From the NCBI GenBank assembly GCA_905234195.1, contig CAJOFR010000013.1, positions 1 through 41,320 of the forward strand: DNA of 41,320 nt, read 5' to 3'. This DNA comes from an uncultured Selenomonadaceae bacterium (GTDB lineage Bacteria; Bacillota; Negativicutes; Selenomonadales; Selenomonadaceae). The notes beneath the pieces were generated by a model. It made no database searches. It saw nothing but the letters and a program-made list of their open reading frames with translations, and was not told the origin of the DNA. Shown here one piece after another: positions 27,671-35,500 of the stretch (positions within the stretch are counted from its first letter, which is position 1; each line of letters starts with the position of its first letter). Position numbers and translations under genes: made by a program.

Positions 27671-28570
27671 TCACCTCAAGCCGCCCGCGTCAATGTCGTA
27701 CAGGTTTTCAGCCGCGTCGATAATCTCTTCGACTTCGGGGCGCGCAGAATATTTCCGCAGATTGGCGTAAAAATTTTCACGGTGAACGACCGCCGAACGA
27801 ATGAAAGCCGCCGCATAATCCGCGAACATTCCCGCCGCGTCGTAGAGACTCCAAAATTTTTCGACGCTGTTTGAAGTTTCGACGTCGTATTCTATTCTGT
27901 GAAGGAGCCGCGAAAATTCCGCGCGAACTTCCGCCGTAAACATTGACTTCAACAACGCGAGTTCGGGCATGGAACGCGCGGCGCGAACCATCCAAAATTC
28001 CACTTCCAAATCCCCGCCGATATTTTCAAAGCCGCAATTAACCAGCCGCTCCAAAAGTTCGGGCGGCGATTTTTTTCGTAGCGGCGAAAATCTCACGTGC
28101 TTATAAAACGACGCATAGAGCAGCCTTTCAAATTCCGTGCGCGTGTAAAATCTTGAGACTATTCCGCCGAAATGTCCGCGCATGAGTTGTTGTAAAAATT
28201 TCCAGTGGCGGACGTTGCGAAAGCTGGTAATCCAAACGCCGGTTTGTTTCAGGAAGGTCGAAAAGCCCGCCGCGATGTCTTGGGGATTCACGACGACTTC
28301 AAGAGTCAAGTCACCTATTATTGCGTCGAAAAATTCTTCGTCGAAGGGCAGACGTTCTTCGCGATAATCCAGCAGGAAAATTTTTACGCGCGGGGTGTCG
28401 AAAAATTTTTCGGCAATATCTTCGTCGGGAGTCACGAAAAAAATTTCAGCCGCCGGAAATCTTTCAAGTAAGCTGAAAATATAATCGCCACTTTCGACGA
28501 CCAAAATTTTCTCGAAAAAATCTTCGCCGTCGTCGATAAAATTCATCAAGCTCGGTTTAATCTCTTCCAT
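27671..28570 (-). CDS. SAM-dependent methyltransferase-like protein
   Basis: 299 residues. The N-terminal half looks like a class I methyltransferase with degenerate motif I (ILVVESGDYIFSLLERFP), an acidic strand end (IFFVTPDED), LPFDEEFFDAIIGDLTLE at the motif IV position, and SFRNVRHWKFLQQLMRG, as in glycan-linked methyltransferases. The C-terminal 130 residues are helical and unrecognised. ATG 28570 has no separate strong ribosome site; the heptad repeat at the end of cheB supplies the only purine-rich stretch (TAGGGAT). Substrate unknown. Confidence 0.6.
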   Translation of the reverse strand: MEEIKPSLMNFIDDGEDFFEKILVVESGDYIFSLLERFPAAEIFFVTPDEDIAEKFFDTPRVKIFLLDYREERLPFDEEFFDAIIGDLTLEVVVNPQDIAAGFSTFLKQTGVWITSFRNVRHWKFLQQLMRGHFGGIVSRFYTRTEFERLLYASFYKHVRFSPLRKKSPPELLERLVNCGFENIGGDLEVEFWMVRAARSMPELALLKSMFTAEVRAEFSRLLHRIEYDVETSNSVEKFWSLYDAAGMFADYAAAFIRSAVVHRENFYANLRKYSARPEVEEIIDAAENLYDIDAGGLR

Positions 28571-28571
28571 T

Positions 28572-28588
28572 CTAATCCCTATCCACTA
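28572..28588. repeat. Heptad repeat array at the cheB stop codon
   Basis: Two full units (plus strand CTAATCC, CTATCCA) lead into the CTA that is the cheB TAG stop. The array fills the whole 15-base gap before the next start codon. Confidence 0.7.
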
Positions 28589-29173
28589 GAAAGACTTGCG
28601 GGCGATTGAACTGATAGTGAACGCCATTTTGTCAAGCGGGATTTGTTTATCGACAGCCCCGCACTCAAAAGCAGAGCGCGGCATCCCGTAGACGACAGAA
28701 GTTGCGGCGTCTTGCCCCAAAGTCACCGCGCCTTTCTGTTTCATTTCCAGCAAACCTTCCGCGCCGTCGTGACCAATCCCCGTTAAAATCACGCCCAAAG
28801 CCTCCGCGCCGATAATTTTTGCGACGGATTTAAAAAGTATATCGACGGCAGGACGACACGAATGAACCGGCGGTGCCATAAAACAGCGAAGTTGCAACAA
28901 GCCGCCGAATTTATAAATTTCCATGTGTAAGCCGCCGGGCGCAATGTAAGCATGATTCGGCTTGACTTGTTCGCCGTCTTCAGCCTCCTTGACGGTGAGC
29001 GCACTACTTTTATTCAGCCGATTTGCGAACATCTCGGAAAACCCCGCAGGAATATGTTGGACGATAACTATTGGCGGCAGAGGCGGTCTTAAGTGTGGCA
29101 TTATCGCCGCCAGAGCCTCTGTGCCGCCCGTCGACGCGCCTATTGCTATCAAACTTACTTTGCCCAAAACCAT
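28586..29173 (-). CDS. CheB-type protein-glutamate methylesterase, catalytic domain only
   Basis: ATG 29173 is chosen (195 residues) because it lies just after the upstream stop, behind GGTGGTGA; a longer reading would overlap that gene. The catalytic triad has the CheB spacing: S14 in GASTGG, H40 in QHIPAG, D136 in GIGHDGAEG. No receiver domain is present, so activity is not controlled by CheA phosphorylation in cis. No other chemotaxis gene is in the window. It may demethylate or deamidate chemoreceptors, or act in a non-motility pathway. Confidence 0.87.
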   Translation of the reverse strand: MVLGKVSLIAIGASTGGTEALAAIMPHLRPPLPPIVIVQHIPAGFSEMFANRLNKSSALTVKEAEDGEQVKPNHAYIAPGGLHMEIYKFGGLLQLRCFMAPPVHSCRPAVDILFKSVAKIIGAEALGVILTGIGHDGAEGLLEMKQKGAVTLGQDAATSVVYGMPRSAFECGAVDKQIPLDKMAFTISSIARKSF

Positions 29174-29189
29174 GACTTCACCACCCGAT

Positions 29190-30437
29190 TCAGCGCGGCT
29201 TCGCAAAAATCATGCGCCCCGCCGAAGTTTGCAACGCAGAAGTAACTTCAACCGAAATTGTCCTGCTCAAATATCTGTGTCCGTTTTCAATAACAATCAT
29301 CGTGCCGTCGTCCAGGTAAGCGACGCCCTGCCCCGGCTCCTTGCCGTCCTTGACGACCTGCACTTTCATAGTTTCGCCGGGAATCACGACGGCTTTGACG
29401 GCGTTGGAGAGATCGTTTATGTTCAGGACTTCGACGCCGCGCAACTGGGCGACCTTGTTCAAATTTAAATCGTTCGTGATAATTTTGCCGTTGACCTTTT
29501 GAGCAAGCCGCACGAGTTTTGAATCGACCTCGTGCACGTCATCAAAATCAATGTTCATAATTTCGACTTCGAGCGGAGATTCTTGACGGATTTTTTGCAG
29601 GACGTCCAGCCCGCGCCGCCCGCGAACACGCCGCAAAGTATCGGAAGAATCGGCGATATGTTGAAGTTCCTCCAGGACGAAAACCGGAATCAACAAAATT
29701 CCTTCAAGGAAACCCGTCTGACAAATGTCCGCGATTCTCCCGTCAATGATAACGTTCGTATCGAGCAGCTTATAATTTTTGTGCGCGGCATCTTTCTTTT
29801 TGACGAGACTGACTTTAGCGTGGCTCTTCGCAATTTCTTCGCCGGTCGGAGGAATATTTTCTTCGGCGGGATTTTTGTAATCGACTTCCTCTTTTTCGGC
29901 GTCCTTAAATTTTTTCGCGGCGCGCTCTGCCTCGCGGCTCTTCAGCACTTCTTTCAAGACGCGCGGAACAAAAGCGAAACTGTTGACAATTTCCTTGCGC
30001 TTCATAATCGTCAGACGGATCCCCAAATAACCTAAGACAATGCTAAAAACAATCGGGATATAATTTCCGACTGCCGGTATCCGTGCAAAAGCATTGCCCA
30101 ATAAATCTGCTATGATAAGTCCTATTGCCAAGCCGACTGCCCCTGCGATAACGTCGTTAATTGGCATTTTGCTAAGTTGTTTTTCGACGAAGGAAGTAAA
30201 ACTCCGCAACTTCCCAATCAAAAACGGGGAGATAAACCAGCCGCCCAGCCCGCCCAGTGCCGCGCCGACGAGAATACAAATCAGGCTGACGAGTGTCAAA
30301 CGGAATATCCCAAGATCCACGTTAAAAAATTCTACCGTAATAAATGTTGCCAAAATCGGGCTTGCCAACCTCAAAACTGCGCCGCCTGTAATCACTAAAG
30401 TTAAAATTATAAAAAATCTTATTACCTTATCGAGCAT
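29190..30437 (-). CDS. YacL-like membrane protein with PIN and TRAM domains
   Basis: 415 residues from ATG 30437, which has AGGTAGGTG six bases upstream; a GTG three codons earlier overlaps that site. Four hydrophobic segments (about 8-145) are followed by a linker, a PIN nuclease domain (about 223-345: LLDTNVIIDGRI with first Asp, VLEEL with Glu, ITNDLNLNK with later Asp) and a C-terminal TRAM domain (about 355-415). PIN domains are metal-dependent RNases; TRAM domains bind RNA. This architecture is common in Firmicutes (YacL). It heads a probable operon with cheB, the methyltransferase-like gene and ribD. Confidence 0.88.
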   Translation of the reverse strand: MLDKVIRFFIILTLVITGGAVLRLASPILATFITVEFFNVDLGIFRLTLVSLICILVGAALGGLGGWFISPFLIGKLRSFTSFVEKQLSKMPINDVIAGAVGLAIGLIIADLLGNAFARIPAVGNYIPIVFSIVLGYLGIRLTIMKRKEIVNSFAFVPRVLKEVLKSREAERAAKKFKDAEKEEVDYKNPAEENIPPTGEEIAKSHAKVSLVKKKDAAHKNYKLLDTNVIIDGRIADICQTGFLEGILLIPVFVLEELQHIADSSDTLRRVRGRRGLDVLQKIRQESPLEVEIMNIDFDDVHEVDSKLVRLAQKVNGKIITNDLNLNKVAQLRGVEVLNINDLSNAVKAVVIPGETMKVQVVKDGKEPGQGVAYLDDGTMIVIENGHRYLSRTISVEVTSALQTSAGRMIFAKPR

Positions 30438-30591
30438 AAATTTCACCTACCTTTTGAATCTTGGAGTTTAACATAGTAAAATGAAAAGAGGCTGAATAAG
30501 TTTGACTTTTGTCGATTGTGTAGCCGTTCCGATAAAAAAACAAATGCGCCGACAACTTTTGAAAAACTCCAAACTTTGTTGACGACGCACC

Positions 30592-30651
30592 TAAGGGGAA
30601 AGGGATAAGTTTTAATAGAAAAGAATCTTACCGCTTGCCCCTTGCCGCTTA
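30592..30651. repeat. Paired heptad repeats at the cupin stop codon
   Basis: Units TAAGGGG, AAAGGGA (30592-30605) then TAAG are followed after 17 bases by opposite-polarity units (CTTACCG, CTTGCCC, CTTGCCG at 30627-30647) that run into the cupin stop. The arms are complementary at 14 of 17 positions and could form a long hairpin. The left arm is identical over 22 bases to 31027-31048. Confidence 0.75.
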
Positions 30652-30996
30652 AATTTCAGGGGATTTAATTATGAGCGCGATAAAAATCAAATCCTCTTCG
30701 CCGATATTTTCTATAGCGTGCATCGCGCCGTCCGGGCAAAAAGTAGTATCGCCCGGTTTGACTTCGTAAATTTTGTCGTTATCGGTGTATTGTGCGGTGC
30801 CCTGCAATATGTGATAAGTTTCGGTATTGCCGTGATGATAATGCAGACCGAGCGACGCGCCTGCGGGTACGACGACTTTTGCGAACATTTCGCACTGCCC
30901 GACCATTTCTTTTGGCGTCAAAAGGTGCGTGATATAAATTTCGCCTTTGCCGCCGGCTTTATTTTTCGCCGTCACAGTTTCGCTTTTTATTTTCAA
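30649..30996 (-). CDS. Small single-domain cupin protein
   Basis: 115 residues from TTG 30996, with AGGAGGGG seven bases upstream. Cupin motif 1 is HYHHGNTETYHILQG (H52, H54, E59); motif 2 is PDGAMHAIEN (H93). These residues bind one divalent metal. Small cupins of this type may be isomerases, dioxygenases or sensors; the substrate is unknown. The gene is bracketed on both sides by related heptad-repeat hairpins, and no promoter was recognised before it. Confidence 0.8.
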   Translation of the reverse strand: MKIKSETVTAKNKAGGKGEIYITHLLTPKEMVGQCEMFAKVVVPAGASLGLHYHHGNTETYHILQGTAQYTDNDKIYEVKPGDTTFCPDGAMHAIENIGEEDLIFIALIIKSPEI

Positions 30997-31012
30997 AAGA
31001 ACCCCTCCTTTT

Positions 31013-31108
31013 CTAGTGCTAAGGGATAAGGGGAAAGGGATAAGTTTTTTTTCTCTCAACACTTGCCCCTTGTCACTTGACCCTTACCACTTGTCACTTA
31101 ACACTTGC
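31013..31108. repeat. Long paired heptad repeat array between rfbD and the cupin gene
   Basis: Left arm: five units (CTAGTGC, TAAGGGA, TAAGGGG, AAAGGGA, TAAGTTT) at 31013-31047. Right arm, opposite polarity: seven consecutive units (CACTTGC, CCCTTGT, CACTTGA, CCCTTAC and so on) at 31060-31108, in perfect seven-base phase. The rfbD TGA stop (31094-31096) lies inside the right arm, so the last rfbD codons are encoded by repeat. The arms are partly complementary. Confidence 0.85.
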
Positions 31109-31936
31109 CACCAAAAAACGTTTGACTGCGTCTTGCCACGTGGGCAGACGGCTGAATCCGGCGTCGTCCAAACTTTTTTTGCTAAGCCTGGAATTAAAAG
31201 GACGCTTCGCCGGCGTGGGATAATCCGCAGTCAAAATATTTTCAACTTGAGTTTTAAGACCGGCTTGCTTAAAAATTTCTTTGGCAAAATCCGCCCAACT
31301 GCAAAAACCCTCGTTTGTCGCGTGATAAATTCCGTACTTGTCGGTGTGAATCATATCGACGAGCAGCGGCGCAAGATCTGCCGTGTAAGTCGGGCTGCCA
31401 ATCTGATCCGAAACAACACGAACCTTTTTATTTTTCGCGCCGAGATTTAACATCGTCTTGACGAAATTTTTTCCGTTGCTCCCGAAAACCCAACTTACCC
31501 TAACGATAAAATGATTCCTAACAATGGCGTTGACAGCGTCTTCGCCCAACAATTTGCTTTTGCCGTAAATGTTGACAGGACTTTTTTCATCGGAAACCTC
31601 GTAAGGGGAATCGCCGTCGCCGCCAAAAACGTAGTCGGTGCTGACGAAAAGCATCTTCGCGCCAATTTCGCGACAAGCCTCCGCCATTCTGCGCGTACCA
31701 AATCCGTTGACAGTCAAAGCGAGTTCGGCTTCACTTTCCGCCTTGTCGACGGCGGTATAGGCCGCGCAATGAATCACCGCTTCGGGTTTGTTCTTCAAAA
31801 TAAAATTTTTCGCGCCGTCTTCGGTGGAAAGGTCGATTTCCTTGCGAGTAGTGCCGATAAAATCTTCACCGCGTCGCTCCAATTCACGAACAACGTCGTA
31901 ACCGAGCTGACCGGTAATTCCCGTAACCAATATCAT
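31094..31936 (-). CDS. rfbD: dTDP-4-dehydrorhamnose reductase
   Basis: 280 residues, usual length. The Rossmann loop is TGITGQLG (5-12), the active-site strand is STDYVFGG (99-106), and the catalytic pair YGKSK gives Y124 and K128. It reduces dTDP-4-dehydrorhamnose with NADPH, the last step of dTDP-L-rhamnose synthesis for cell-surface polysaccharide. rfbA, rfbB and rfbC are not adjacent. ATG 31936 follows GAGGTGA, 26 bases after the previous stop. The C-terminal residues (ASVK) are encoded by heptad repeat. Confidence 0.9.
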   Translation of the reverse strand: MILVTGITGQLGYDVVRELERRGEDFIGTTRKEIDLSTEDGAKNFILKNKPEAVIHCAAYTAVDKAESEAELALTVNGFGTRRMAEACREIGAKMLFVSTDYVFGGDGDSPYEVSDEKSPVNIYGKSKLLGEDAVNAIVRNHFIVRVSWVFGSNGKNFVKTMLNLGAKNKKVRVVSDQIGSPTYTADLAPLLVDMIHTDKYGIYHATNEGFCSWADFAKEIFKQAGLKTQVENILTADYPTPAKRPFNSRLSKKSLDDAGFSRLPTWQDAVKRFLVASVK

Positions 31937-31962
31937 TTTAAAAACTTCACCTCAAATTTTAA

Positions 31963-32346
31963 TTATCCGATTTCTTCTGCGTCTTCAGGGTGTTTTCTAA
32001 TGTATTCGACGTAGCGATTATATTCGTCCTCGAAAGATTTATCTTCGGACGCGGCAAGCTGAAAAGACATCATCGCGACGGCAGAAATGCGCGCAATTTC
32101 ATGCGCCTCGAAAGTTTCAACCAAACGAGAAACAGTTCGCGCGGTCTCGTCCAAAAGTTCCCTGTCGTACGTGCTGAAACGATTCAACAATAAAAGATCA
32201 AACATTTGCTGTTCCAAAGGCGACCAGCCGAGCGCAACACCGGCATTTGAGCGCGGGTACTGACCATGAATGTCAATATCTTCGTCAACTTCGTCAATAT
32301 CGGGGATATACATTTCCTCTTCGTCGTCAAAAATATTTTTATTCAC
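31963..32346 (-). CDS. Small acidic protein of unknown function
   Basis: GTG 32346 is chosen (127 residues) because GGGAGGG lies just upstream. The N-terminal third is strongly acidic (FDDEEEMYIPDIDEVDEDIDI) and probably disordered. The rest is helical (SPLEQQMFDLLLLNRFSTYDRELLDE and onward). No motif was recognised. It precedes rfbD on the same transcript and is divergent from the giant ATPase gene. Confidence 0.6.
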   Translation of the reverse strand: MNKNIFDDEEEMYIPDIDEVDEDIDIHGQYPRSNAGVALGWSPLEQQMFDLLLLNRFSTYDRELLDETARTVSRLVETFEAHEIARISAVAMMSFQLAASEDKSFEDEYNRYVEYIRKHPEDAEEIG

Positions 32347-32382
32347 CAAAAATCCCTCCCGAAAAAAAATTACTGTAAGCAT

Positions 32383-32411
32383 AGTATACCGCTATTCCGA
32401 TTATAAAGCAA
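32383..32411 (-). promoter_or_regulatory. Promoter of the acidic protein-rfbD genes
   Basis: Minus-strand TTGCTT (32411-32406), a 17-base spacer and TATACT (32388-32383) lie 36 bases before the GTG start. Confidence 0.65.
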
Positions 32412-32549
32412 GCTACGAAGTTTTTTTAATCTGAAACGAAAACATTCTCGATAAATTTTGGCAGGATTTTTTTATTTTGGCGTCTAATATTTTTTGATAG
32501 GTTTATATTCTTATCACCGGTCACAAAAGTTTGGAAAGGGGAATTTTTT

Positions 32550-35500
32550 GTGGATAATCTAAGCTCGGATTCAATTTCGCGCCTTCGAGAATTGTTTGGT
32601 CTCATGGTAAATTCGCGAAGGCATCTGCGCCCGATACTTGCTGATATTGCGGCGTCTATTGACAAGGGAATTTTTATCGACGCGGATTCAGAAGAAGTAA
32701 ATCGCCTGTTAAGACAAATTTTGGGAATACAAGAACAATTTGCCGCCGTCGAACAACTTAAAAAAGCAACCGCCTCCAAAAAAATTGAGCAGGTAGAAAA
32801 AAATCTTGCAGTACTCGAACAAAATTGTCAGCGCAACGAATTAAATAAAACCCTTGCAAAAATTGAAACACTCGTCGTAGATTCGGAAGAGCCCGAAATT
32901 CTCGACGCCGTCAAGAAAGTTAAACTTCAGGCGGAACATTTGAGAAACAAATCCGGAAAATTGGACGCCGACACCTTCGCAAAATCTGCCGCGCGTTTTG
33001 TCTTGCTCACGGAAATTATTGACAGCACCGAAACTTTTTCCGCTAAGGACTTCAAGAAAATCTCCGACAACTTCCAGGACAATCTGCTAATCGCTATGGC
33101 TTTGACGAGCAATTTAATACACTTCCCCAAGCCGATTGAAATTGCCCCGCTTGAAGAAGACGACGCCGAAGTTTCTGAAAACGAGGACGGCACGCAGATT
33201 ATTCCGAACCGCCACAGAATCAAAGCGGTTATTTCAAAATGCAACAAAGTTAATCCGGACATGAGTCTTGTCAATTTTGAGGACGGCACGCTTGAAATTG
33301 AAAAGGCGAAAGTCAAAAAGCAACTCACCGTTAAATCTTTCAGCAACAAACTTCACGAGCTGCTGAACTCCGTAGACCCGATGCCGATTTTTAAAATTTT
33401 GATAAAGACCAGGATTTTTTTCAAGGACGACCCGAAAGAAATTCTCGTCTCCGGCAAGCTCACGAAAAAACTTGCGGCGTTCGTTCCCGTGATTATCGAC
33501 AAGCTTTTCAGCTGGGGGGTTGTCGATAAAATTATTTGGCGCACGCATGAATTTTATTTTCTCAACGACAGTGGGCTTGCGCTGTGTATTCGCGCGTTGA
33601 CTCATAAGCCGCTGAATTCAAACGTCGGTGAACATTTTAAGGACGTCAGGAGCGCGTTGCAAGTCGGTATAATGATTATCGCCGAGCCGCGCATTAAAAA
33701 CGGTTTGAAATTTAATTTCGCTTACAATCAGTCGACGCCCGCCGCCCGCGCCGAAATTATCACGAAGGAAAATTCGCGACACGTTATTTTAATGTTCTCG
33801 TTAATTTTGCTCGGTGAAGATTGGGCGTACGATATTGCGCGGTTTAAAATTTTGATTGAGCGCGAAATCGAAGACGACGCAGATTTGAGAGCCGTGTTTA
33901 TTTTTGGATTTTACGAGAAAGATATTTCGTGGCTGAATATTTTTGACACGACGAAGTTCAAAAAAATCAAGTTCTTTATGTGCACGTGGGAAGGGCTTTT
34001 CGATCAAAAGGGCAAGCCCGTCGAATTTGAAGACTGGATGAAAATTTGCAAGTTCGGCGTCACCGGCGACAAGCCCGCGAAAATTTCGGAGCCGCCGAAA
34101 AAATCCGAAAAGCTCAATAATAAAAAATCCGTCGAAAATATCCGCAAGTCTTTGGCTGAATCTCTGTCGAAGTTGGATTTATTTAATGCGCCGCCGAAAA
34201 TCGAGCCCGACAAAAAAATTGACGAAGACGTTATCGACGTGACGGAGACTGCGGAAATTTCTGCCGCTGAAGAAAATCCGAACAACGACATTAATTTTTT
34301 CTACGAGCAAGAAAATATTTCCGACGTTCAAAGTGAATCCGAAGTTAATCCCGCCGCAGTCGACGAGCCCGAAGAAATTATCCCCGTCGACGAGGAAAAG
34401 GACGAGCCCGAAGAAATTATCGAGACCGACGCGGAAAAAACTACCGCAAGCGATTTAGTCAAGGCGGACAGTTTAATGAGCGTCACCAATCTTTTCAAGG
34501 CGGGAGCTATCGGGCGTGGCATGCTTGCCCTGCACGCGCTGAAAGATTATCTTGCCGAAAACGACCCCGACGCCGAAGACCACGCGAAACTTTTTGTCGA
34601 GGAAGTTGGTTTTGTGCTGGACGACCCGATGACTACGCGCACGTTGCACAATTTTGACACGTTTACTTTTTGGACGAGCGGCGCGGAAATTCCGAAGGCG
34701 AATATAGGAAACAGTTTCGAGTGGCTGAATCTCGCCGCAATGATTAAAAATTTTTACGCGCCGATTGATCCAACGAGCTACCAAATTCAAAAATCGTGGA
34801 AACAGCTAAATGAAGATAAGTCTAATTTCGCGCTGAAGAGTTGTCCCGCCGCGAAAACTTTAATCAGTCTTTTTAACAACTTCACGGAAAAAACTCACCG
34901 CGCTTTTTCTGACTGCTTGACCGGCGCGGGAAATAACAGCGAACAAAATTTTCAAGCCGCCGTCGCGCAGGTGAAGACCGCCGAAAATGTGGCGGACAGT
35001 GTTTTGCACTCGGACGTAAATCACCGCCGCGTTAAGGATTTGATTCAGCAGATTTTTAACAACAACGGGCTGGTCAGAAAATTTTTGAGCGTCGACAATT
35101 ATAAATCTTCGGAGCTGATAGATTTTTGCAGGCAGTTTGAAAAAACGAACCTCAACGAAATTATTTTCGAGAGCAACCCGACAATCGACGCGGAACTTTT
35201 TTCGGAGCAGAAGATCGGCGATTTTCTTGATTCCGTTTGGGATAAACCGAACGTCCGCCTTGTTCGCAGGGAGCACGAGCCTTTTATCGGTCCCAAGCGC
35301 AAAAAAGTTACAAACGTCATGAAACAAATTTTGGTTGCGCTGGTGAATTACGTTTACGCGAAAAAAATTCTTGAGGAGTCCGGAAAATCCGACAAGCAAC
35401 CCGCGCCCACCGATAAGGCTTTGGAAATTTTAGCCGACCTCAAGAAACAGCTCACGAAGACGGAGAAAAAATCTAATCTCGGTCAAGTCATTTTCAGATT

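Noticed and set aside
27656-27671. FMN riboswitch upstream of ribD
   Set aside because: The gap to the previous gene is only 15 bases; no room and no RFN-like sequence.
31000-31062. N-terminal extension of the cupin by 22 codons
   Set aside because: The extension would be encoded by the heptad repeat; TTG 30996 has a strong ribosome site and matches family length.
31013-31108. CRISPR-like array
   Set aside because: The unit is seven bases in continuous tandem with no spacers of constant length, and no cas genes are present.
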